Below, piece after piece: positions 6,737 to 12,737 of a stretch of 18,017 nucleotides of DNA. Under the pieces are notes generated by a model, which saw only the letters and a program-made list of their open reading frames with translations, was not told where the DNA came from and ran no database searches. This stretch comes from Corynebacterium sp. (GTDB taxonomy: Bacteria > Actinomycetota > Actinomycetes > Mycobacteriales > Mycobacteriaceae). Position numbers and translations under genes: made by a program. The stretch covers positions 1 to 18,017 of the forward strand of contig NZ_JAPJNQ010000048.1 of NCBI RefSeq assembly GCF_030826625.1, in the 5' to 3' direction. Every line of letters starts with the position of its first letter. The stretch's first letter is position 1.

Positions 6737-7474
6737 TTAGTCCTTCTTCTGCTGAGCGCGCTGGCGGCGCTGGCCACCACGGCGAGGACGACGATCGCCC
6801 CGGCCACGACGCTCGGATGGTGCGTTCAGTTCGGATTCCCGTACGCCGCCGACGACGTCGCCCTTATAGATCCATACCTTGATGCCGATGCGGCCAAAGG
6901 TGGTGTGGGCTTCGGCGGTGCCGTAGTCAATTTCTGCACGCAAGGTGTGCAGTGGGACGCGACCTTCGTGGTAACGCTCAACGCGGGACATGTCGGCACC
7001 AGCCAGACGACCGGAGCACATGACCTTGATGCCCTTGACTTGCGGCTGGCGCATTGCAGATTGAATCGCCTTGCGCATAGCGCGGCGGAATGCAACACGG
7101 TTAACCAGCTGTTCAGCGATGGACTGAGCAACCAAGGTGGCGTTAGCGTCGACCTGCTTAACTTCCAGGATGTTCAGCGCGACCATCTTGCCGGTGAGCT
7201 TTTCCAGCTCTCGGCGAATGCGGTCAGCTTCCGCACCACGACGACCGATGACGATGCCCGGACGAGCGGTGTGGATGTCTACGCGGACGCGGTCACGAGT
7301 GCGCTCGATGACGACGTCGGCGATACCTGCACGATCCAGTCCCTTGGACAGGAAATTGCGGATCTTGATGTCTTCGGCCACGTAGTCTGCGTAGTCTTTG
7401 TCAGCAAACCAGTGGGTATTCCAGTTAGCGGTAATACCCAAACGTAGGCCGTGTGGATGGATCTTGTTACCCAT
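6737..7474 (-). CDS. rpsC: 30S ribosomal protein S3
   Basis: S3 lines the mRNA entry channel and takes part in ribosomal helicase activity. The 245-residue product begins with MGNKIHPHGLRLGI, the universal S3 N-terminus. It has a KH domain whose GXXG loop is seen in GIVIGRRGAEADRIR (about residues 73-87) and the C-terminal S3 domain with GIKVMCSGRLAGADMSR and HTTFGRIGIKVWIYKGD. The last 35 residues are an Arg/Gly/Gln-rich tail, longer than in E. coli and common in actinobacteria. Its ATG at 7474 directly follows the rplV stop with no gap. Confidence 0.98.
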   Translation of the reverse strand: MGNKIHPHGLRLGITANWNTHWFADKDYADYVAEDIKIRNFLSKGLDRAGIADVVIERTRDRVRVDIHTARPGIVIGRRGAEADRIRRELEKLTGKMVALNILEVKQVDANATLVAQSIAEQLVNRVAFRRAMRKAIQSAMRQPQVKGIKVMCSGRLAGADMSRVERYHEGRVPLHTLRAEIDYGTAEAHTTFGRIGIKVWIYKGDVVGGVRESELNAPSERRGRGDRRPRRGGQRRQRAQQKKD

Positions 7475-7837
7475 TTACTTGGCACCTTCTTCCTGGCTTT
7501 CGACTACCACAGTGATGTGGCTGGTGCGCTTACGGATCATGAACGCACGACCCTGAGCACGCGGTTGGAAACGACGCATGGTTGGACCTTCGTTGGCGTA
7601 AGCCTCCGAGATAACCAAGGTGCTTGGGTTCAGGCCGAAGTTGTTTTCAGCGTTGGCGGCAGCCGAGGCAACTACCTTGGCGACTGGCTTCGCTGCGGCC
7701 TGTGGGGCGTACTTCAGGATAGCTAGAGCTTCAGAAACTGACTTTCCGCGCACCAGGTCGATGACGCGACGTGCCTTCATTGGGGTTACACGCACGTACC
7801 GAGCAGTGGCGGATGCGCTGGTGATAACGTCACTCAT
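7475..7837 (-). CDS. rplV: 50S ribosomal protein L22
   Basis: L22 lines the narrowest part of the nascent-peptide tunnel through its long beta hairpin. The 120-residue product has the conserved start ATARYVRVTPMKARRVIDLVRGK (split across about 8-30) and the hairpin region with the motif RFQPRAQGRAFMIRKRTSHITV near the C-terminus. The hairpin has no insertion or deletion that I can see; such changes cause macrolide resistance in other bacteria. It starts 3 nt after the rpsS stop. Confidence 0.97.
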   Translation of the reverse strand: MSDVITSASATARYVRVTPMKARRVIDLVRGKSVSEALAILKYAPQAAAKPVAKVVASAAANAENNFGLNPSTLVISEAYANEGPTMRRFQPRAQGRAFMIRKRTSHITVVVESQEEGAK

Positions 7838-7840
7838 CGC

Positions 7841-8116
7841 TTATCGCCTCTTCTTATCTTCTTTGACGTGACCCTTGAAGGTCTTGGTAGGAGCAAATTC
7901 GCCGAGTTTGTGGCCGACCATGGAGTCTTCCACGAATACGGGAACGTGCTTGCGGCCATCGTGCACCGCGAAGGTGTGTCCGATGAAGTCCGGCAGGATG
8001 GTGGAACGGCGGGACCAGGTTTTGATTACCTGCTTGGTGCCCTTTTCGTTCTGAGCGTCCACCTTGTTGAGGAGGTGCTCATCGACGAACGGGCCTTTCT
8101 TTAGACTGCGTGGCAT
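7841..8116 (-). CDS. rpsS: 30S ribosomal protein S19
   Basis: S19 forms a complex with S13 in the small-subunit head and contacts the A-site region and 23S rRNA bridges. The 91-residue product begins MPRSLKKGPFVDEHLL and has the full-length family pattern, including WSRRSTILPDFIGHTFAVHDG and the C-terminal LGEFAPTKTFKGH. Translation starts at the ATG at 8116, 8 nt after a strong GAGGAGGT (8132-8125) that lies in the 16-nt spacer after rplB. Confidence 0.98.
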   Translation of the reverse strand: MPRSLKKGPFVDEHLLNKVDAQNEKGTKQVIKTWSRRSTILPDFIGHTFAVHDGRKHVPVFVEDSMVGHKLGEFAPTKTFKGHVKEDKKRR

Positions 8117-8132
8117 AGCGTGTTACCTCCTC

Positions 8133-8969
8133 TTAGCGTTTCTTGTTCGGGCGACGACGGCGCACGATCATGTTGTTGGAATAGCGATTCGGGTTCCGGG
8201 TGCGACCTTCCTTCTTGCCCCATGGGGATACTGGGTGGCGACCACCGGAAGACTTACCTTCACCACCACCGTGTGGGTGGTCGATCGGGTTCATGACAAC
8301 ACCACGGACGGTAGGACGAACGCCCTTCCAGCGCATACGTCCTGCCTTACCCCAGCGGATGTTCATCTGCTCAGCGTTACCAACGGAACCGACGGTAGCG
8401 CGACAGCGAATGTCAACGCGACGGATTTCCGAGGAAGGCATACGCAGGATGGCGTACTTGCCTTCTTTACCCAGCAACTGAATCGAGGAACCAGCGGAAC
8501 GTGCCAACTTGGCACCTGCGCCTGGCTTCAGTTCTACAGCGTGGATGGTGGTACCAGTTGGGATGTTACGCAACGGCAGGTTGTTGCCAACCTTGATGTC
8601 TGCATCCGCGCCGGACTCAACAACGGTATGCTGCTTCAGGCCCTTAGGGGCGATGATGTAGCGCTTTTCGCCGTCGGCGTAGTGCAGCAAAGCGATGTTT
8701 GCAGTGCGGTTTGGATCGTATTCGATGTGCGCAACTTTGGCTGGAATGCCGTCTTTGTCGTTGCGACGGAAATCGATCAGACGGTAACGGCGCTTGTGGC
8801 CGCCACCAATGTGCCGAGCGGTGATGTGTCCGTGTACGTTACGACCACCGGTTTTGTGCAGTGGACGCAGTAGCGACTTTTCCGGGGTGGAACGGGTGAT
8901 TTCCTGAAAGTCGGAAACGGAGCTCGCGCGGCGACCCGGAGTTGTCGGCTTGTATTTACGAATAGCCAT
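8133..8969 (-). CDS. rplB: 50S ribosomal protein L2
   Basis: L2 is one of the most conserved proteins of the large subunit, required for subunit association and peptidyl transferase activity. The 278-residue length is usual. The near-universal loop DHPHGGGEG occupies residues 230-238, with H231 corresponding to the histidine long implicated in peptidyl transfer. The N-terminal domain shows GRNVHGHITARHIGGGHKRR (42-61). Two purine-rich stretches, GGAAGG and AAGGAAG, lie in the 24-nt spacer after rplW and serve as the ribosome site. Confidence 0.98.
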   Translation of the reverse strand: MAIRKYKPTTPGRRASSVSDFQEITRSTPEKSLLRPLHKTGGRNVHGHITARHIGGGHKRRYRLIDFRRNDKDGIPAKVAHIEYDPNRTANIALLHYADGEKRYIIAPKGLKQHTVVESGADADIKVGNNLPLRNIPTGTTIHAVELKPGAGAKLARSAGSSIQLLGKEGKYAILRMPSSEIRRVDIRCRATVGSVGNAEQMNIRWGKAGRMRWKGVRPTVRGVVMNPIDHPHGGGEGKSSGGRHPVSPWGKKEGRTRNPNRYSNNMIVRRRRPNKKR

Positions 8970-8993
8970 AATTCTTCCTTACCTTCCGAAGTC

Positions 8994-9296
8994 TTAGGCG
9001 TTAGAGCCGAAGATATCGATGGAGTCGCTGCCCTCGCGAAGAGTTACATAAGCGCGCTTGGTGGCTTTCCGACGACCGAAACCAGTGCGGGTGCGCTTGC
9101 GCTTACCCTCGCGGTTCAGGGTGTTGACGGATGCTACCTTCACGCCGAAGATTTCTTCAACGGCATTTTTGATCTGGTTCTTGTTGGAGTCCTTGGCGAC
9201 GTTGAACGCGTAAGTGTTCTGTTCCATCAGGCCGTAGGACTTCTCGGAAACAACCGGTGCGATGATGATATCGCGTGGGTTCACGATTTTAGCCAT
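8994..9296 (-). CDS. rplW: 50S ribosomal protein L23
   Basis: L23 sits at the exit of the peptide tunnel and is the main docking site for trigger factor. The chosen ATG at 9296 gives a 100-residue protein beginning MAKIVNPRDIIIAPVVSEKS, with the conserved KNQIKNAVEEIFGVKVASVNT in the middle and GRRKATKRAYVTL near the end. A longer upstream frame exists to 9380 but overlaps rplD and does not resemble L23. The chosen start lies 1 nt past the rplD stop, consistent with translational coupling. Confidence 0.97.
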   Translation of the reverse strand: MAKIVNPRDIIIAPVVSEKSYGLMEQNTYAFNVAKDSNKNQIKNAVEEIFGVKVASVNTLNREGKRKRTRTGFGRRKATKRAYVTLREGSDSIDIFGSNA

Positions 9297-9297
9297 G

Positions 9298-9957
9298 TTA
9301 GTTTTCCTCCCCTGCAGCGGCGACTTCTGCTCCGCGGTTAATGAAGGTATGCAGGGCTGCAGCTGAAAATACGACGTCATCGGAATTCAGCACGTCGTAG
9401 GTGTTGAGCTGGCCAGAATCCAGGATGTGGACGTTTGGCAGGTTGTTGGCGCTGCGCTTTGCGTTCAAATCCTCGCGGTTGATAACCAGCAGGATCTTCT
9501 TGTTCGAAGAAACGCGCTCCAAGAATGCTTTCGCTTTCTTGGTGGATGGCTCTTGGCCTGGCACCAGTTCGTCGATGACGTGGATGCGGCCGTTACGAGC
9601 ACGATCAGACAGAGCACCAAACAGGGCAGCTTTGATCATTTTCTTTGGCGTGCGCTGTGCGTAGTCGCGTGGGACTGGACCATGCACGATGCCACCGCCG
9701 GTGTAGTGAGGAGCACGAATCGAGCCCTGACGAGCGCGACCGGTTCCCTTCTGACGGAACGGTTTACGGCCACCACCACGGACTTCACCGCGGGTCTTAA
9801 CCTTGTGGGTACCGGAACGGCCGGCAGCAAGCTGAGCAGTAACAACCTGGTGCATGGTGGCAACCGAGGTTGTTACGTCGAAAATGTCAGCTGGCAATTC
9901 GACGGTGCCGTTGGTGGAGCCTTCAGCGGTCTGTACATCTAGCGTGAGGTTACTCAT
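9298..9957 (-). CDS. rplD: 50S ribosomal protein L4
   Basis: L4 binds domain I of 23S rRNA and extends a loop into the peptide tunnel; in E. coli it also represses the S10 operon. The 219-residue product shows the tunnel loop (AGRSGTHKVKTRGEVRGGG, about 45-63, then KPFRQKGTGRARQGS) and the downstream HGPVPRDYAQRTPKK. The start MSNLTLDVQTAEG is typical of actinobacterial L4. It begins 2 nt after rplC. Whether L4 autoregulates here cannot be told from the leader. Confidence 0.97.
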   Translation of the reverse strand: MSNLTLDVQTAEGSTNGTVELPADIFDVTTSVATMHQVVTAQLAAGRSGTHKVKTRGEVRGGGRKPFRQKGTGRARQGSIRAPHYTGGGIVHGPVPRDYAQRTPKKMIKAALFGALSDRARNGRIHVIDELVPGQEPSTKKAKAFLERVSSNKKILLVINREDLNAKRSANNLPNVHILDSGQLNTYDVLNSDDVVFSAAALHTFINRGAEVAAAGEEN

Positions 9958-9959
9958 GC

Positions 9960-10610
9960 TTATGCACCACCCTTCACAGCGGTTTTAACGGTAACGACGC
10001 CCTTGTTGACACCGGGGATAGCACCCTTGATGAGCAGCAAGTTAGATTCTGCGTCGATCTTTTGAATCTTCAAGTTCTGGGTGGTGACTCGGTCACGACC
10101 CATACGGCCGGCCATGCGCTTGCCTTTGAAAACACGGCCTGGGGTTGCAGCACCACCAATGCCACCGACTCGACGGTGTGCAGCTTGGTTACCGTGCGAG
10201 GCACCCTGACCAGCGAAGCCATGGCGCTTCATGGCGCCAGCGTAGCCCTTACCTTTGGTGATACCAGTGACGTCGACGAGGTTAACGCCCTCGAAGATGT
10301 CGACGGTTACTTCTTGACCGACTTCGTAGGCGGAGGTGTCATCCATACGGATTTCCGCTACGTGACGGCGGGGGGTAACGCCGGCTTTCTTGAAGTGACC
10401 TGCTTGCGGCTTTGCAGTTTTACGTGGGTCGATCTCGCCGAAGGCGATCTGGATGGCGGTGTAGCCGTCCTTTTCTTTGGTGCGGATCTGGGTAACCACG
10501 CAAGGACCAGCTTCGACGACGGTAACCGGAACAACCCGGTTATTCTCGTCGAAGACCTGAGTCATGCCGAGCTTGGTGCCCAGAATGCCCTTGATCTCTT
10601 TTTCGCTCAT
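9960..10610 (-). CDS. rplC: 50S ribosomal protein L3
   Basis: L3 binds near the 3' end of 23S rRNA, and its central loop reaches the peptidyl transferase centre. The 216-residue product begins with GILGTKLGMTQVFDE (about 8-22) and carries the diagnostic loop HGFAGQGASHGNQAAHRRVGGIG, split around residues 130-152, plus GRMGRDRVTTQNLKI. Translation starts at the ATG at 10610 behind a GGAGA site in the 54-nt gap after rpsJ, the longest gap inside this operon. Confidence 0.98.
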   Translation of the reverse strand: MSEKEIKGILGTKLGMTQVFDENNRVVPVTVVEAGPCVVTQIRTKEKDGYTAIQIAFGEIDPRKTAKPQAGHFKKAGVTPRRHVAEIRMDDTSAYEVGQEVTVDIFEGVNLVDVTGITKGKGYAGAMKRHGFAGQGASHGNQAAHRRVGGIGGAATPGRVFKGKRMAGRMGRDRVTTQNLKIQKIDAESNLLLIKGAIPGVNKGVVTVKTAVKGGA

Positions 10611-10664
10611 TATTTGTTCTCCACTGACAGTGTTAGACAGTTGTACGTAGTTTTCGCTTCGCGA

Positions 10665-10970
10665 TTACTGAATGTTGACATCAACGCTGGCCGGAAGATC
10701 GATACGCATCAATGCGTCAACGGTCTTTGGCGTCGGGTCGAGAATGTCGATCAAGCGCTTGTGAGTGCGCATTTCGAAGTGTTCACGCGAATCGGTGTAC
10801 TTGTGTGGAGAACCGATAACGGCATAGACGTTCTTTTCAGTCGGCAGTGGCACAGGCCCGACAACGCGGGCGCCAGTGCGTGTGACTGTCTCGACAATCT
10901 TCTTTGCCGAGACGTCAATTGCCTCATGATCGTAGGCCTTGAGCCTAATGCGGATTTTTTGTCCCGCCAC
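10665..10970 (-). CDS. rpsJ: 30S ribosomal protein S10
   Basis: S10 is a small-subunit head protein that also acts as NusE in transcription antitermination. The 101-residue product has the full family pattern: MAGQKIRIRLKAYDHEAID, the ARVVGPVPLPTEKNVY loop that interacts with the 16S rRNA, and SREHFEMRTHKRLIDILDP. The start is GTG at 10970-10968, with a GAGGA-type site about 6-10 nt upstream. It is the first gene of the S10 operon; the promoter must lie in the long spacer to its right. Confidence 0.98.
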   Translation of the reverse strand: MAGQKIRIRLKAYDHEAIDVSAKKIVETVTRTGARVVGPVPLPTEKNVYAVIGSPHKYTDSREHFEMRTHKRLIDILDPTPKTVDALMRIDLPASVDVNIQ

Positions 10971-10990
10971 GATTATCCTCTTCCTCGCTT

Positions 10991-11016
10991 GCTTTCGCCT
11001 CTATCTGAACGAAAGC
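10991..11016 (-). repeat. Inverted repeat in the S10 operon leader
   Basis: GCTTTCG (10991-10997) and CGAAAGC (11010-11016) are perfect 7-bp inverted copies around a 12-nt loop, 20 nt upstream of the rpsJ start. It would form a hairpin in the leader RNA just before the ribosome site. It does not resemble the E. coli S10 leader in any way I can judge by eye. Confidence 0.4.
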
Positions 11017-11093
11017 TCGCTTTTCGATTTCTCTTCAACGTTGTCCGCGTCCAGGGCTAGCTGAATGCAAAGCAACGTCAGTATTCGGTTTTT

Positions 11094-11124
11094 CTGACAC
11101 GCACCGGATACGGCCTGACACGCA
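11094..11124. repeat. 10-bp direct repeat spaced by two helical turns
   Basis: CTGACACGCA occurs at 11094-11103 and 11115-11124, a 21-bp period that places both copies on the same face of the helix. The position, about 125-155 nt upstream of rpsJ, is compatible with a regulator site for the S10 operon, but nothing ties it to a known factor. Confidence 0.45.
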
Positions 11125-11489
11125 AATAGATCGCGTTAAGCCATAACAGTTCCGGTTAAAACCTAACTGTGTACTGCCGCTGTTTACTTGCTATGCCCCT
11201 TCTCCGGTACTCCCGCTCGGGATACCCAGTCTGTAGCGACGGACCTAGCCCGATTGGCAGCCCTTCTGTGCATTTTGTGCGACCCCTGATGTTTTGAGAG
11301 TTTTTTAGGAGCCATGCACGACGAAGGTGTCATGATTGCTTAACCACAGTGCATCTGGCTAGCACGGTATTCGCCGTAGTTCTAGGCGGACTACACCCTG
11401 TCTAAGCAACCTAGCCATTTAAACACGTCAAACGATATTGTTCAACCCCAGCACTCCCAATTGATACATATCCGATCACTCAACCGGTA

Positions 11490-11509
11490 GGGGTGATCTA
11501 TACCACCCC
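11490..11509. repeat. Inverted repeat upstream of the Asp23 cluster promoter candidate
   Basis: GGGGTG (11490-11495) and CACCCC (11504-11509) flank an 8-nt A/T-rich spacer. The element ends 24 nt before a TAAAAT -10 candidate, so it lies just upstream of where a -35 would be, a usual place for an activator. Confidence 0.4.
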
Positions 11510-11533
11510 CGCGCACTTTCGGTGGTTTTCCCG

Positions 11534-11539
11534 TAAAAT
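11534..11539 (+). promoter_or_regulatory. Candidate -10 element of the Asp23 cluster
   Basis: TAAAAT preceded by CG and followed by GAA resembles the extended corynebacterial -10. No good TTGACA-like -35 lies 16-18 nt upstream (around 11511-11516), which is common in this genus and would suit an activated or alternative-sigma promoter. The leader would be about 165 nt. Confidence 0.35.
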
Positions 11540-11663
11540 GAACACGACCAAGCAAGGCAGGCCACAACAAATTGCGGCTTTCGCCTCTTGGCAGTTTCAG
11601 AACAAGCCCCGGGTGCTCCAGGATTCTCACTGCGATCACCGCTACGGCTACTTAGCCACCGGG

Positions 11664-11686
11664 GTCTCATCTTTTAACCATGAGAC
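11664..11686 (+). promoter_or_regulatory. Hairpin directly upstream of the Asp23 gene ribosome site
   Basis: GTCTCAT (11664-11670) and ATGAGAC (11680-11686) form a perfect 7-bp stem with a 9-nt loop. The ribosome site AAAGGTAGG (11692-11700) starts 5 nt later. There is no T-tract, so it is more likely a leader structure affecting stability or translation than a terminator. Confidence 0.45.
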
Positions 11687-11707
11687 AGCAGAAAGGTAGG
11701 CGCCAAA

Positions 11708-12184
11708 ATGGCCGACCAAAAACAAAACCAGAACCAGTCTTCTGACAACACCCCTGCTCGCAAAGTCAACAGCAACCTGGAAACCGAGCACGGCACCACC
11801 ACCATCGATGACGGTGTAGTTGGCAAGATCGCTGGCTTGGCAACCCGCGAAGTATCGGGTGTTGCTTCTCTGGGATCCACCTCTCAGCGTGTCATGGGCT
11901 CCATTCGCCAGACCTTCGGTTCGGAAGACGTTAAGCAGGGCGTATCCGTTGAGGTCGAAGATGGCACCGCTTCTGTTGAGGTGGCCATCACCGCTGAATA
12001 CGGCGTTGCCATTCACGAGCTGGCCGACGCTATCCGTCGTAACGTCATCTCCGCTGTTGAGCGCATGACTGGCCTGAACGTCTCCGGCGTTGACGTCAAC
12101 GTTCACGACGTCAAGCTGCCTGGCGACGAGGAAGAAGAAGACGAAGACGAGCAGACCGCTATCTCGTCTGGCCAGGATCGCTAA
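11708..12184 (+). CDS. Asp23/Gls24 family envelope stress response protein
   Basis: The 158-residue protein has a single Asp23/Gls24 domain at about residues 24-136, with the family pattern TTTIDDGVVGKIAGLATREVSGV, then GVSVEVEDGTASVEVAITAEYGV and HELADAIRRNVISAVERMTGL...VDVNVHDVKL. In Staphylococcus aureus, Asp23 is an abundant cytoplasmic protein held at the membrane by AmaP and linked to cell-wall stress; that role is known there, not shown here. A polar N-terminal 20 residues and an acidic run DEEEEDEDE (140-148) flank the domain. No membrane segment is present. It opens a six-gene unit and has its own leader and good ribosome site, so it may be the most strongly expressed member. Confidence 0.92.
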   Translation: MADQKQNQNQSSDNTPARKVNSNLETEHGTTTIDDGVVGKIAGLATREVSGVASLGSTSQRVMGSIRQTFGSEDVKQGVSVEVEDGTASVEVAITAEYGVAIHELADAIRRNVISAVERMTGLNVSGVDVNVHDVKLPGDEEEEDEDEQTAISSGQDR

Positions 12185-12186
12185 AC

Positions 12187-12525
12187 ATGGCCGCAACTCA
12201 AGCACCCCAGCTTGAGGTGGCGGATGCGCGATCCATCGCATCCAACGTTAAAGATGTTCACGGGGTAGCCGGGCTCCATGCCGGTCGTTTCGGCGAGGTT
12301 GCCTTGCTCTACCCTGGCGAACGCATTTCTGGCCTACGCCGAGTACCTGGTGCAGGTGAATTACACATCGAAATTCACATCACCGCTGATTATGCAGCGG
12401 GCGTGAATTTGCACGATCTCGCATCTGATATCCGCGATGTTGCTCAGACAGCCTGCTCCATCGAACTAGGCCGCGTGGACGTGATCTTTTCTGATGCCAC
12501 CGATAGCTCCACATCTACCCAGTAG
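12187..12525 (+). CDS. Short Asp23-like protein
   Basis: This 112-residue soluble protein starts 2 nt after the previous stop. The pattern resembles a diverged Asp23 domain: VAGLHAGRFGEVALLYPGERISGL, then LHIEIHITADYAAGVNLHDLASDIRDVAQ and a final VDVIFSD strand, matching in order the EVAITAEYGV-HELADAIRRNV-VDVNV elements of its neighbour. The first helix is shorter and the usual TREVSGV stretch is lost. It has no signal peptide or membrane segment. It probably acts as a partner of the upstream Asp23 protein; the assignment is by resemblance and context only. Confidence 0.7.
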   Translation: MAATQAPQLEVADARSIASNVKDVHGVAGLHAGRFGEVALLYPGERISGLRRVPGAGELHIEIHITADYAAGVNLHDLASDIRDVAQTACSIELGRVDVIFSDATDSSTSTQ

Positions 12526-12548
12526 TAAGACTTTTGAGGACGGGTCCT

Positions 12549-12737
12549 ATGAACAACATGAGTTACACATTGATTGGCGCACTGGTCGGCATTGGTATTT
12601 TGCTGCTGATCTACATCACCGGATGGTATTCCCTCTGGGCGATTCCGTTTGCACTTATCGGCGCTGCCATTGGCGCACATTTCGATGGCCGTATTGATCT
12701 GACGAATATTTTCTCTTCAGGCAAAGGTCAGGGCTAA
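12549..12737 (+). CDS. Small membrane protein, DUF2273-like
   Basis: I choose the ATG at 12549, 8 nt after GAGGA (12536-12540), giving 62 residues; a TTG start at 12534 would put that ribosome site inside the gene. The protein is almost entirely two hydrophobic segments (about 5-22 and 24-42), ending in IGAHFDGRIDLTNIF and a short polar tail. The pattern of a Gly-rich hairpin followed by a D-x-x-I-D-L motif resembles DUF2273, a small membrane protein that occurs next to asp23 and amaP in Gram-positive bacteria. Its function is unknown. The stop overlaps the next start by one base (TAATG). Confidence 0.75.
   Translation: MNNMSYTLIGALVGIGILLLIYITGWYSLWAIPFALIGAAIGAHFDGRIDLTNIFSSGKGQG

Larger units (their letters stand above)
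10971..11707. other. Long divergent intergenic region between rpsJ and the Asp23 gene cluster
   Basis: These 737 nt contain no gene I can support; the short open frames on both strands look random in composition. The region must hold the leftward promoter and leader of the S10 operon and the rightward promoter of the Asp23 cluster. Structure visible in it includes an inverted repeat near the rpsJ ribosome site (GCTTTCG 10991-10997 with CGAAAGC 11010-11016), a 10-nt direct repeat (11094-11124), an inverted repeat GGGGTG/CACCCC (11490-11509), a -10-like TAAAAT (11534-11539) and a hairpin before the Asp23 ribosome site. I could not place the S10 promoter with confidence. Confidence 0.7.

Noticed and set aside
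6365..7447. 360-codon plus-strand open frame opposite rplP and rpsC
   Set aside because: It is a shadow of two intact ribosomal genes; the predicted protein has no recognisable motif and spans a gene boundary.
8064..8873. 269-codon plus-strand open frame opposite rplB
   Set aside because: It is an antisense shadow of the highly conserved L2 gene, Thr/Val-rich as expected from its complement.
8994..9380. Longer rplW reading from 9380
   Set aside because: The extra 28 residues overlap rplD and do not resemble L23; the ATG at 9296 gives the family N-terminus.
10062..11060. 332-codon plus-strand open frame opposite rplC and rpsJ
   Set aside because: It overlaps two certain genes in antisense and runs into the leader with no signal for translation.
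12534..12737. TTG start at 12534 for the small membrane protein
   Set aside because: It would bury the good GAGGA ribosome site that serves the ATG at 12549.
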